The notes beneath the pieces are model-generated. The model had not been told where the DNA came from and made no database searches. It saw nothing but the letters and a program-made list of their open reading frames with translations. A stretch of 51,748 nucleotides of DNA from Aquabacterium sp. (GTDB lineage: Bacteria > Pseudomonadota > Gammaproteobacteria > Burkholderiales > Burkholderiaceae_C): positions 1-51,748 of the forward strand of contig JARXAJ010000310.1 in assembly GCA_029865965.1 (NCBI GenBank), read 5' to 3'. Position 1 is the first letter of the stretch. Each line of letters opens with the position of its first letter. The position numbers and the translations under genes are program-made. Below, piece after piece: positions 21,782-32,353 of the stretch.

Positions 21782-21820
21782 CCGGGCAGTGTACGGGGGG
21801 GCCATGGAACAATCGCACGC

Positions 21821-22444
21821 ATGCCAACGCCAATGCCCGTCAGCGCGGCCCACCACCACCCGCCGCTGGTGCTGGGCTCGACCTCGCCTTACCGGCGGGA
21901 GCTGCTGGCCCGGCTGCGGCTGAACTTCAGTGTCGACGCGCCCCGTGTCGACGAGACGCCGCAGCGTGGTGAGGCGCCCGCCCTGCTGGCCCAGCGGCTG
22001 GCCATGCAGAAGGCACTGGAGGTGGCCAGCCGCCACCCCGGCGCGGTGGTGATCGGCGCCGACCAGGTGGCCGAGCTGGACGGCCAGCCCATCGGCAAGC
22101 CGGGCAACCATGCGCGCGCAGTGGCGCAGCTGCAGGCCATGCGCGGGCGGCAGGTGGTGTTCCACACCGCCGTGGCCGTGGTGCGGGCCGACACCGGCTT
22201 TGCGCAGGGCCTGCTGGCGCCGGTGGCGGTGCAGTTCCGCCAGCTGACCGACGCCGAGATCGAACGCTACCTGCGCCTGGAACAACCCTATGACTGCGCC
22301 GGCAGCGCCAAGTGCGAAACCCTGGGCATCGCCCTGCTGGAGCGCATCGACTCCGACGACCCCACAGCCCTGATCGGCCTGCCGCTGATGCGCACCTGCG
22401 CCTTGCTGCGCCAGGCGGGCATCGACCCGCTGGCGGACCTGTGA
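21821..22444 (+). CDS. Maf-family nucleotide pyrophosphatase (YceF type)
   Basis: 207 residues from the ATG at 21821; an ATG four codons later is also possible. LVLGSTSPYRRELLARL is the Maf N-terminal motif, GADQVAELDG holds the conserved Asp, and QPYDCAGSAKCE places it in the YceF (7-methyl-GTP) subgroup rather than the dTTP/UTP subgroup. It probably hydrolyses modified nucleotides to monophosphates. The stop codon overlaps the GTG start of the next gene. Confidence 0.9.
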   Translation: MPTPMPVSAAHHHPPLVLGSTSPYRRELLARLRLNFSVDAPRVDETPQRGEAPALLAQRLAMQKALEVASRHPGAVVIGADQVAELDGQPIGKPGNHARAVAQLQAMRGRQVVFHTAVAVVRADTGFAQGLLAPVAVQFRQLTDAEIERYLRLEQPYDCAGSAKCETLGIALLERIDSDDPTALIGLPLMRTCALLRQAGIDPLADL

Positions 22445-23214
22445 CGATCGCCAAGCCCGGCCAGCTGCTGCTGGTTCCCAACACCTTGGACCTGGGCACC
22501 GACTGTGAGGTGCCGCTGGACGCCGTGCTGCCGCGCGCAGTGATTGCGCGTGCCGCCAGCCTGGGCCACTGGGTGTGCGAGAACGCCAAGACCACCCGCG
22601 CTCTGCTCAAGCGGGTGCACCAGCTGGTGCCGCTGGCGCAGCCGCTGCAGCAGATCCAGATCACCGAGCTGCCACGCCCGGCCAAGGGGGGCGGCAAGCC
22701 GGCGGCCCCGCCCGATCTGCGGCCGCTGCTGGCGCCGGCGCTGGCCGGCCACGATGTGGGCTTGTTGTCGGAAGCCGGCCTGCCTGCCGTGGCCGACCCC
22801 GGCGCGGCCCTGGTGCAGGCCGCGCATGCCCTGGGGCTGGTGGTGGTGCCACTGTCGGGCCCCACATCGCTGCTGCTGGCGCTGGCAGCCAGCGGGCTGA
22901 ACGGCCAGATCTTTGCGTTTGTCGGCTACCTGCCGGTGGAGCCCATTGCGCGTGCTGCCCGCATCCGCACGCTGGAAGCGCTGTCGCGCCGGGAAGGCCA
23001 GACCCAGATCGCGATCGAAACGCCCTACCGCAACGACGCCCTGCTGGCGGCCCTGGTGCAGCACCTGCAACCCACCACACAGCTGGCGGTGGCCAGCGGC
23101 CTGACGCTGCCCGATGCCCGCTGCGAGACCCGCACCGTGGCTGCCTGGCGGCAGGCAAAGGTGGCTGAACTGGGCGGCCGGCTGCCGGCGGTGTTCAGCT
23201 GGCTGGCAAGCTGA
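22441..23214 (+). CDS. RsmI-like SAM-dependent methyltransferase
   Basis: 257 residues from a GTG at 22441 that overlaps the maf TGA. The N-terminal GQLLLVPNTLDLGTD differs from classical RsmI, but DVGLLSEAGLPAVADPGA, VVPLSGPTSLLLALAASG and the FVGYLP motif are those of the tetrapyrrole-methylase fold. RsmI methylates C1402 of 16S rRNA at the 2'-O; this shorter relative may act on another target. An alternative start was not found. It converges on the helicase gene with 24 bases between stops. Confidence 0.82.
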   Translation: MTIAKPGQLLLVPNTLDLGTDCEVPLDAVLPRAVIARAASLGHWVCENAKTTRALLKRVHQLVPLAQPLQQIQITELPRPAKGGGKPAAPPDLRPLLAPALAGHDVGLLSEAGLPAVADPGAALVQAAHALGLVVVPLSGPTSLLLALAASGLNGQIFAFVGYLPVEPIARAARIRTLEALSRREGQTQIAIETPYRNDALLAALVQHLQPTTQLAVASGLTLPDARCETRTVAAWRQAKVAELGGRLPAVFSWLAS

Positions 23215-23238
23215 CGAAGCGCCAGCACAGGCGCTTGA

Positions 23239-24798
<1,560 letters not shown>

Positions 24799-24848
24799 TT
24801 GTCAACCATTATCAGTGAGTGGTGGAAACCGGCACGCCACGCCCTGCG

Positions 24849-24875
24849 GCGGCAGCCTGCGCAGCAGGCTGCCGC
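24849..24875. repeat. Strong hairpin in the rhlE/rfbC divergent region
   Basis: A perfect 12-bp stem (24849-24860 with 24864-24875) closes a three-base loop. It lies 51 bases upstream of the helicase start and 85 bases upstream of rfbC. No T tract follows on either strand, so a terminator is unlikely. It may be a leader structure of the helicase mRNA. Confidence 0.75.
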
Positions 24876-24960
24876 ACCTAAACTTGCGGGTTTGCACCGC
24901 CGTGGCTGCTGTTGACCACAGCGCACATCGCTTGCAACTGCAACCCAAAAGAAAGACCGT

Positions 24961-25521
24961 ATGAAGTTCACTGCGACCCGCCTGCCCGACGTGGTGATGA
25001 TCGAGCCCGCCGTCTTCGGCGATGAGCGCGGCTGGTTCATGGAAAGCTTCAACCAGCGGCGCTTCCAGGACGGCCTGGCCGCGCTGGGGCTGCCGGCGCC
25101 GCGGCCGTTTGTGCAGGACAACGAATCGCAATCGGTGCGCGGTGTGCTGCGTGGCCTGCACTACCAGTTGCCGCCACACCCGCAGGGCAAGCTGGTGCGG
25201 GTGGTGCAAGGCGCGGTGGTGGACGTGGCGGTGGACATCCGGCGCGGATCGCCCCACTTCGGCCAATGGGTGGCGGTGGAGCTGAGTGCAGAAAACCGCC
25301 GGCAGCTGTGGATCCCTGAAGGCTTTGCGCATGGCTTCATGGCGCTGACTGACGATGCCCGCTTTCTCTACAAGACCACCGACACCTACGCCAAGGATTG
25401 CGAGCGCGCCATCCGCTGGGACGATCCGGCCATCGGCATCGACTGGCCTGCCAGCACCACCGCGCTGCTGGCCCCCAAGGACGCCAGCGCACCGTTGCTG
25501 GCCGACGCCGAGACTTTCTGA
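24961..25521 (+). CDS. rfbC: dTDP-4-dehydrorhamnose 3,5-epimerase
   Basis: 186 residues, family length. [28 protein letters not shown] and [16 protein letters not shown] are the cupin motifs of RmlC; the catalytic His and Tyr lie in GLHYQ and the Tyr-containing RFLYKTTD. The enzyme makes dTDP-4-keto-L-rhamnose. The partner genes rfbA, rfbB and rfbD are not in the window. It begins the polysaccharide locus and is followed 19 bases later by the epimerase gene. Confidence 0.94.
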   Translation: MKFTATRLPDVVMIEPAVFGDERGWFMESFNQRRFQDGLAALGLPAPRPFVQDNESQSVRGVLRGLHYQLPPHPQGKLVRVVQGAVVDVAVDIRRGSPHFGQWVAVELSAENRRQLWIPEGFAHGFMALTDDARFLYKTTDTYAKDCERAIRWDDPAIGIDWPASTTALLAPKDASAPLLADAETF

Positions 25522-25540
25522 CCAGCCCGAAGCCGCCGCT

Positions 25541-26572
<1,032 letters not shown>

Positions 26573-26615
26573 TCGGCCAAAGCGAACCCGTTCGTCGATT
26601 GGCCAGCAACGCACA

Positions 26616-26649
26616 TTCGCATCAAAGTGCTAAAGTGTGGGGATGCGAA
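26616..26649. promoter_or_regulatory. Inverted repeat over the vapB start, candidate operator
   Basis: TTCGCATC (26616-26623) and GATGCGAA (26642-26649) are exact reverse complements separated by 18 bases. The right arm covers the ATG. The spacer has AAAGTG twice. VapB-family antitoxins usually repress their own operon, so an operator here is plausible. Confidence 0.5.
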
Positions 26650-26879
26650 CCACGCTTGATCTTCCGGATGATCTGCTGCGGCAATTGAAGGCGCAGGCTG
26701 CACTTGAGGGCACGACATTGAAGCAATTGGTGCTGACGCTGGTTGAACGGGGGATGAACACGCCCGCGCACGCGACTCCCGGATCCGCCCGCAGTGCGTT
26801 GCCCACCCTGGCGCTGACCAAGCCACTTTTGGCGAACGACTTCTCCAACGCCGGTCTCTTCGGGCTACTGGATGATTGA
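26643..26879 (+). CDS. VapB-type antitoxin
   Basis: 78 residues from the ATG at 26643; a GTG two codons earlier is an alternative. The N-terminus MRTTLDLPDDLLRQLKAQAA is a ribbon-helix-helix DNA-binding pattern. The C-terminal part (LTKPLLANDFSNAGLFGLLDD) would bind the toxin. It overlaps the PIN gene by eight bases. Pairs of this form neutralise VapC RNases and repress their own promoter. No clear Shine-Dalgarno is present. Confidence 0.85.
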   Translation: MRTTLDLPDDLLRQLKAQAALEGTTLKQLVLTLVERGMNTPAHATPGSARSALPTLALTKPLLANDFSNAGLFGLLDD

Positions 26880-27348
26880 CCGGCGAAGGTTGAGCCGAGC
26901 GACCGAATCGCCAGGTGGCGACCTGCCAGACGTCAACGTGTGGCTCGCCCTGGCTGCGACACAACACCCGCACCATGCCGCTGCGGCCGCCTATTGGACC
27001 GGGCACGATGGCGGCCGGATCTGGTTCTGTCGCATCACGATGCTGGGCTTGGTGCGCTTGCTGGCCAACCCCAAGGTGATGGGCGACCAAGCGCTGGACT
27101 TGAAGCTTTCACTTGCCGCTTACCAGCGATTCGCCGCGCTTCCAGAAGTTGGGTGGCATGCCGAGCCAACAGATTGCAGTGCGAAGCTGCAGCAAATGCT
27201 GGCCACCGATCTGCCCGCCCGCTTTTTGACAGATGCCTACCTGGCCGCCTTTGCTGCATCTGCGGGCCTGCGGATGGTGACCTTCGACAAGGACTTCGAA
27301 CGCTTTGCTGGCCTGAGTTGCCTGCGTTTGGTGAATGCAGGCCTTTGA
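26872..27348 (+). CDS. VapC-type toxin, PIN domain ribonuclease
   Basis: 158 residues. The acidic PIN residues are seen as LPDVNVWLAL (first Asp), TDAYLAAFA (third Asp position) and TFDKDFERF (fourth). A middle Glu is not obvious, since RITMLGLVRLL takes the usual ITxxE place. VapC enzymes cut tRNA or rRNA when the antitoxin is lost. The first 16 residues before LPDVNVW are longer than usual, so the true start may be slightly downstream. It lies between the epimerase and its decayed copy. Confidence 0.85.
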   Translation: MIDRRRLSRATESPGGDLPDVNVWLALAATQHPHHAAAAAYWTGHDGGRIWFCRITMLGLVRLLANPKVMGDQALDLKLSLAAYQRFAALPEVGWHAEPTDCSAKLQQMLATDLPARFLTDAYLAAFAASAGLRMVTFDKDFERFAGLSCLRLVNAGL

Positions 27349-27401
27349 GCGGCCCAAGAGCCGCCAGCCGGATGCGGCTGAACCAGACCAGACTGGACAT
27401 G

Positions 27402-27532
27402 ATGCCGATGAATCGGACTTCAGTGCCGGAGACGTGCGGCATTGACGCGCCGTCATCGGCAAGGCGGTGCGGTTGTCGGGATATGCGCCCAGATGTGACA
27501 TCCTGGCGGGGCTGGCGGTGGCGACATGCTGG
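27402..27532 (+). repeat. Direct repeat, copy B: decayed 3' end of the epimerase gene
   Basis: This segment copies the last 130 bases of the WbpP-type gene with scattered substitutions and at least one base lost early on, so no long frame survives. It ends 28 bases before the 3' end of the WecA-like gene. It may be a footprint of integration, tandem duplication or loss of a second epimerase gene. Confidence 0.8.
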
Positions 27533-27559
27533 CATGCGGCCTGGCGCGGCCAGTTTGTA

Positions 27560-28651
27560 TCAGCGCTTGCCCAGCATCCAGCGCGGCGACTTGAACCGCA
27601 CGATGCGCCAGTACAAGCCGGTATAGACCAGCCCGAACAGCACAATGAAGCCAGCGAGCAGCGCTGTGCTGTCCCAGAACAGCATCGCTGGCACCACGGC
27701 GGTCATGCACAGCATCCAGAGGTAGGGCGAGGTCATCGAATTGCGGCGCACGGCCGAACGCTTCGACTTGTTGCCGGTCGCCCAGCGCAAGATGCGCCGA
27801 TAGATCAAGGAATGCAGATGGATGCCATCGGGCATGCCTGCGGGCTGATTGCGCAGCATCACGCGGCGGTAGACAGAGAAGACCGTCTCGAACACCGGGT
27901 AGATGCACACCAGCAAAGGGAACATCGGTGAGACCGAGGGGTTGCGGTGCAGCAGCAAGATGGCAAGTTCGGCGATGAAAAAACCAAGGAAGTACGCCCC
28001 GCCATCGCCCAGGAAGATCAGCCCCGCCGGGAAGTTCCAGACGAAGAAGCCCAGCACCGCGCCGACGCCGGCCACCGCCAGCCAAACGATCAGCATGTCA
28101 TCGACCTGGAACGCGACATAGCCGATGCTGACCAGCATCAGCACCGCACACATGGATGCCAGACCGTTGAAGCCGTCGATGATGTTCAGCGCGTTGGCAA
28201 CACCGGAGACCACGAACACCGTCACGATGATGGCCATGACCGGGAACGACACTAGCCAATCAAGCCCGGGGATGGAAGTGCGGTCGATGACGGCGTCCAT
28301 CAGAACCGCCGCAAGCGCCGCAGACACGGCCGTGAAGAACAACCTGCGCCGCGGGCTCTGGGTCTTGGTGAGGTCTTCGGTCAGCCCGGAGCCGAAAGCC
28401 GGCAGGGCACACACCATCAACAAAGCCGCGACCGCAGCCGTTTGCGGCAGGCGGACCCAAAGCACGGCCAGGCCGCCCAGCACACCCAGCACGATGGCGA
28501 TGCCGCCGACGCGGGGCACGGGCACGGTGTGAAACTTTTGCGGGCCCGAGAGATCGTGGTCTTTGAGTAGGTGCGAACCAAACTTGGCGCGACGAACCAC
28601 AAACAATGTGACCGCCAAGGAGACGGCGAAGGCCATGAGCAAGACGAGCAT
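27560..28651 (-). CDS. WecA-like polyprenyl-phosphate N-acetylhexosamine-1-phosphate transferase
   Basis: 363 residues with about ten membrane segments. The PNPT family motifs are present: GGIAIVLGVLGGLAV, NIIDGFNGLAS (catalytic Asp pair region), and NFPAGLIFLGDGGAYFLGFF with the DGGAY site. HLHSLIYRR is the basic cytosolic loop that binds the nucleotide sugar. It should move a HexNAc-1-phosphate from UDP-sugar to undecaprenyl phosphate to start a glycan; a WbpL-like enzyme is an equal alternative. It is the only minus-strand gene in the left part of the locus and is divergent from the export gene. Confidence 0.85.
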   Translation of the reverse strand: MLVLLMAFAVSLAVTLFVVRRAKFGSHLLKDHDLSGPQKFHTVPVPRVGGIAIVLGVLGGLAVLWVRLPQTAAVAALLMVCALPAFGSGLTEDLTKTQSPRRRLFFTAVSAALAAVLMDAVIDRTSIPGLDWLVSFPVMAIIVTVFVVSGVANALNIIDGFNGLASMCAVLMLVSIGYVAFQVDDMLIVWLAVAGVGAVLGFFVWNFPAGLIFLGDGGAYFLGFFIAELAILLLHRNPSVSPMFPLLVCIYPVFETVFSVYRRVMLRNQPAGMPDGIHLHSLIYRRILRWATGNKSKRSAVRRNSMTSPYLWMLCMTAVVPAMLFWDSTALLAGFIVLFGLVYTGLYWRIVRFKSPRWMLGKR

Positions 28652-28803
28652 TAAATGAATTCTATCGACTGCTGGTCATCCGACGACGCTGCTGCCGGGC
28701 GTCAGTTGCCTCGAACAAGGCCGATTCTCCGGGGCGAGCACCAAATGGGCAGGGCATAGAATCTTTGGGCGACTGAAGCAGATCTGCACCTTCGCGGTGC
28801 CCC

Positions 28804-30744
28804 ATGATGACCCCATTTCTCTTACTGCATCCAACATGGTTTCGGATCTTGAAGCGCTGCCTGCCGCCGCTGATTGCTTGGACCACGGCGGGTGCCTGCC
28901 TGGCGCAAGGCACGGCAGCAACTGGCAATGGCGGGCTGTACGGCCCGGTCGAACAAGGCGCTTCGGTGCGTGTGCCGCAACAGCCAGTTGAACAAGGCGG
29001 GCCGATACGGCTGGGGCAACAGCCAGCGAGTCCGCAAAGGCCGTTTCAGGCAGAGGACGCTGAACCCCGGCAGCTTCAGCCGCCCCAGCCGCCCCAGCTG
29101 GCCTACGTTCCAGGCGAGTTCGAGCGGTTCGTGCAACGACTGACAAAAACACCCGTCAAGCGCTTGGGTGCAGAGTTGGTCACAGGCCCCATGGCCGGCG
29201 GACTGGGCGAGATCTCGACCCCCGTTCCGTCAGACTATATTGTTTCACCGGGCGACGAGATCCTGCTGCTGCTCTGGGGCTCGGTCGACGCGGACTTGCG
29301 GCTGATCGTGGACCGTACCGGCCGCATCAGCGTGCCACGGGTTGGCGCGATCCAGGTCAGTGGTGTCCGCAATGCCGACCTGGCGCCGCTGATCGAACGG
29401 CGGGTGGGCCAGGTCTTCAAGAATTTCCAGCTCAGCGTCGCCATGGGCCAGTTGCGCGGCATCCGGGTGTTCGTCACTGGCTTCGCGGTCAAGCCGGGGG
29501 TGTCTACCGTGTCGGCGCTATCGACGGTCGTTGGCGCGCTGATGCAAGCCGGGGGGCCGTCTTCGGCGGGCAGCTTCCGGCAGATCGACCTGCGGCGCAA
29601 TGCGGCGCTGATTGCACGTATCGATCTCTACGACCTGCTGCTGCGCGGTGACAAGTCCACCGACCGGCTGCTGCAGAACGGTGACGTGGTGCATGTGGGC
29701 CCTGTGGGTGCGCAGGTCGGCGTGATCGGCAGCGTCAATCTGCCTGTGGTGGCCGAGTTGCTTCCGGGCGAGGTGATCGACGATGCGCTGCGCATGGCGG
29801 GCGGATTCTCGGCGGTGGCCGACCGCAGCCGGGTGGCCATCGAGCGCCTGAGTGAGCGGGCGGAGCAGCGGGTGACCCAGCTGCAGTTGCCGACCGACGT
29901 GCGGTCAGGCCTGAGTCAGGGTGATGTGCTGCGCATCTTCAGCGCGACCGAAGCGGTATTGTCCACACAGAGGCAGACCAAACGCATCCGCGTGGATGGG
30001 GAAGTGCAGCGTCCCGGCGAGTATCTGATGCGGCCTGACAGCACGTTGCATGATGCCATCCAGACCGCCGGTGGCCTGACCTCGGGTGCGTTTCTGTATG
30101 GATCGCAGTTCACCCGGGAGAGCGTGCGTGCAACGCAGCAGGAGAACTACGAGCGTGCATTGCGCGACATGGAGACTGACTTCGCCAGAGCGTCCAGCAG
30201 TCAGCGCGTGAGCAGCAGCGACCAAGTGGCGCAAAGCCAGGCCCAGGCCGCGAGCACCACCCGTTTGATCGAGCGCTTGCGCGAGCTTCAACCAAACGGC
30301 CGGGTCGTGTTGCAGCTGTCACCGACCGCCAATGATCTGCCCTTGTTGGTACTGGAAGACGGTGACCGGCTGTACATCCCGCCGAAACCCACCACCGTCG
30401 GCGTGTTCGGCAGCGTGTTCAACAGTGGCAGCTATTTGCATGGCGACGGCCGTACGCTGGAAGACTATCTGCGCCTGGCAGGTGGCCCGACCAAAGGCGC
30501 CGATCGAAGCAGCATCTTCGTCGTGCGATCCAACGGTCAGGTCATCAGTGGCAGGCAGCGCGGTGGTGATTCGTGGTGGGGCAGCAGCGGCAGTATTGGC
30601 GAGGTGAAGGCAGAGCCTGGTGATACTGTGGTTGTTCCTGAAGAAATGGATAGAACAACGTTCGTCCAGTCGGCCAAGGATTGGTCGCAAATCCTGTACC
30701 AGTTAGGACTTGGCGTCGCTGGCATCGCGAGCGCTCTCAAATGA
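28804..30744 (+). CDS. SLBB-domain polysaccharide export protein (outer membrane, OPX family)
   Basis: 646 residues. A hydrophobic N-terminal part (about 17-34) acts as a signal sequence; Cys32 could be a lipid site, but the lipobox is poor. A Gln/Pro-rich linker follows to about residue 100. The Poly_export domain begins at DYIVSPGDEILLLLWG, and several SLBB repeats follow (VTGFAVKPGVSTVS, GEVQRPGEYLMRP, FGSVFNSGSYLHGDG). A C-terminal hydrophobic end (ILYQLGLGVAGIASAL) may insert in the outer membrane. Wza-like proteins form the export channel. The stop overlaps the next start (ATGA). Confidence 0.88.
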   Translation: MMTPFLLLHPTWFRILKRCLPPLIAWTTAGACLAQGTAATGNGGLYGPVEQGASVRVPQQPVEQGGPIRLGQQPASPQRPFQAEDAEPRQLQPPQPPQLAYVPGEFERFVQRLTKTPVKRLGAELVTGPMAGGLGEISTPVPSDYIVSPGDEILLLLWGSVDADLRLIVDRTGRISVPRVGAIQVSGVRNADLAPLIERRVGQVFKNFQLSVAMGQLRGIRVFVTGFAVKPGVSTVSALSTVVGALMQAGGPSSAGSFRQIDLRRNAALIARIDLYDLLLRGDKSTDRLLQNGDVVHVGPVGAQVGVIGSVNLPVVAELLPGEVIDDALRMAGGFSAVADRSRVAIERLSERAEQRVTQLQLPTDVRSGLSQGDVLRIFSATEAVLSTQRQTKRIRVDGEVQRPGEYLMRPDSTLHDAIQTAGGLTSGAFLYGSQFTRESVRATQQENYERALRDMETDFARASSSQRVSSSDQVAQSQAQAASTTRLIERLRELQPNGRVVLQLSPTANDLPLLVLEDGDRLYIPPKPTTVGVFGSVFNSGSYLHGDGRTLEDYLRLAGGPTKGADRSSIFVVRSNGQVISGRQRGGDSWWGSSGSIGEVKAEPGDTVVVPEEMDRTTFVQSAKDWSQILYQLGLGVAGIASALK

Positions 30745-31850
30745 GCACCGCCACGCAATGGCAAGATGACGATGACAGCGGCGGCCTGAGCCTGACTGAG
30801 CTTCTGCGGCCATTGCGCCGAGCATGGCTGACCCTGCTGCTGCTGCCACTGGCGGCGGGGGTGGTAGCCGTCGGGCTGTCTTTCCTGGTGCCGCCTACCT
30901 TCACTGCACGTGCCAGTTTTCTGTCGCCGCAGGCGTCGGGCGGCGCGGCCGCTGCATTGGCATCGTTAGGCAATCTCGCCGCGTTGGCGGGCGCGAACGC
31001 AGCAACGCGCAGCCCTGCGGAGCAATACGCGTCCTTAATGGACAGCGTGACGGTGGCTGACCGGTTGGTCGAACGCTTTGACCTGCTCAAGGTTTACGGC
31101 GAAGAGACCCGGGTCGATGCCCGTCGCAAGTTGCAGGGCAATACACGGGTGACGGTTGGAAAGAAAGACGGGCTGATCGTCGTCGAGTTCGACGATCACG
31201 ATCCGAAACGTGCGGCCGAGGTCGCCAACCAATACATTGTTGAGTTGCGTCTGTTGACCGGCAAGCTGGCCCTGTCAGAGGCACAACAACGCCGCGTCTT
31301 CTTTGAAGGGCTGATGACGAAAGCACGAGACGACCTGTCGAAGGCGCAACTCGAACTGCAGGCCAGTGGCTTTAACCGCGGCGCCTTGCGTGCCGAACCG
31401 CGCGCTGCGGCTGAGGCCTATGCGCGCACCCGGGCCGAAGTCAGCGCCACCGAAGTGCGGCTGCGCGCCACGCGGCAAGGCCTGACAGACAGCGCACCCG
31501 AAGTGCAGCGGCTGGAAGCACAGCTGGGCGCCCTGCAATCGCAACTGGCGGGCATGGAGCGCGCCGACAAAGGCACACCGTCCGACTACCTCGACCGCTA
31601 CCGCGAGTTCAAGTACCAGGAAGCGATGTTCGAAGTCTTCGCCCGGCAGTTCGAGGCGGCCCGCGTGGATGAAGCACGTGAAGGCGCCTTGATCCAGGTG
31701 TTGGATGCCGCAACGCCGCCCGAACGCAAGAGCAAACCAAAGCGCAGTGTGATCGGCCTGGTGACGACCGCGCTGGTTTTCCTTCTGGTCGCCCTTGTAT
31801 TGATCGTGCGCGACCAACGGCGCACCGCCCTGCTACCTGCATCGGGTTGA
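30741..31850 (+). CDS. Wzz-type chain-length/co-polymerase protein
   Basis: 369 residues, overlapping the export gene by four bases. The N-terminal LTELLRPLRRAWLTLLLLPL leads into a first transmembrane segment (about 31-50). Central residues 60-310 are periplasmic and coiled (SEAQQRRVFFEGLMTKARDD and VQRLEAQLGALQSQLAG). A Pro-rich motif (ATPPERKSKPKR) precedes the second segment (about 335-357). There is no Walker ATPase, so it is a Wzz-like PCP without the tyrosine kinase of Wzc. It would set chain length with the Wzy-like protein at 36305. Confidence 0.85.
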   Translation: MSTATQWQDDDDSGGLSLTELLRPLRRAWLTLLLLPLAAGVVAVGLSFLVPPTFTARASFLSPQASGGAAAALASLGNLAALAGANAATRSPAEQYASLMDSVTVADRLVERFDLLKVYGEETRVDARRKLQGNTRVTVGKKDGLIVVEFDDHDPKRAAEVANQYIVELRLLTGKLALSEAQQRRVFFEGLMTKARDDLSKAQLELQASGFNRGALRAEPRAAAEAYARTRAEVSATEVRLRATRQGLTDSAPEVQRLEAQLGALQSQLAGMERADKGTPSDYLDRYREFKYQEAMFEVFARQFEAARVDEAREGALIQVLDAATPPERKSKPKRSVIGLVTTALVFLLVALVLIVRDQRRTALLPASG

Positions 31851-31867
31851 CCCTGGCGACTGGCCTG

Positions 31868-31896
31868 TTGAGGCGCCAGATGGGAAGGCGTACACT
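31868..31896 (+). promoter_or_regulatory. Sigma-70-type promoter for the MarR-type regulator
   Basis: TTGAGG (31868-31873), a 17-base spacer and TACACT (31891-31896) form a fair -35/-10 pair. A transcript would begin near 31903, only about four bases before the ATG at 31907, which suggests leaderless translation. Confidence 0.55.
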
Positions 31897-31898
31897 TC

Positions 31899-31919
31899 TG
31901 TGTTCGATGGTTGAACACA
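31899..31919. promoter_or_regulatory. Inverted repeat over start of the EPS regulator, candidate operator
   Basis: TGTGTTC (31899-31905) and GAACACA (31913-31919) are perfect reverse complements seven bases apart. The repeat covers the predicted transcription start and the ATG. Autorepression by the MarR-type protein is a natural inference. Confidence 0.5.
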
Positions 31920-32326
31920 AAGAACCTTTCTCGCTTTCGGATGCCAGCAACCACGGTGACCAGGATGCAGCCCGCTTGGCGGTGTTGCGGTTGTTGACCG
32001 AGCAGCCTGAGATCTCGCAACGCGCTGTCTCTGCGTTGTTGGGTTTGAGCCTGGGCAAGACACACTACGTGCTGCACGCGCTTTTAGACAAGGGATTGGT
32101 GAAGGTGCGCAACTTTCAGCGCAGTCACCGCAAGTTGTCGTACGCGTATGTGCTGACACCGCGCGGGCTGGCGGAGAAGCTGCAGTTGACGCGCCGGTTC
32201 CTGTCGCGAAAGGAAGCCGAGTTCGAAGAACTCAAAAGAATGATAAGCACGTTGCGCCGTGAACTAGAAACGCACGATGCGCTGGTCACCGACAAAACCG
32301 CCTTCGAACGCAACGAACAGCCTTGA
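31907..32326 (+). CDS. MarR-family EPS-associated transcriptional regulator
   Basis: 139 residues from the ATG at 31907, preferred because promoter and operator-like repeat lie directly before it; the open frame reaches back to 31847 and would overlap the Wzz-type gene. AARLAVLRLLTEQPEISQRA and LGLSLGKTHYVLHALLDKGL make a winged helix, followed by NFQRSHRKLSYAYVLTPRGL. A C-terminal coiled helix (RKEAEFEELKRMISTLRREL) could dimerise. I recognise this as the MarR-like regulator family that sits in EPS loci of betaproteobacteria. Confidence 0.85.
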   Translation: MVEHKEPFSLSDASNHGDQDAARLAVLRLLTEQPEISQRAVSALLGLSLGKTHYVLHALLDKGLVKVRNFQRSHRKLSYAYVLTPRGLAEKLQLTRRFLSRKEAEFEELKRMISTLRRELETHDALVTDKTAFERNEQP

Positions 32327-32353
32327 TCTGCAATCGTTAGTCTCACGTGATGA

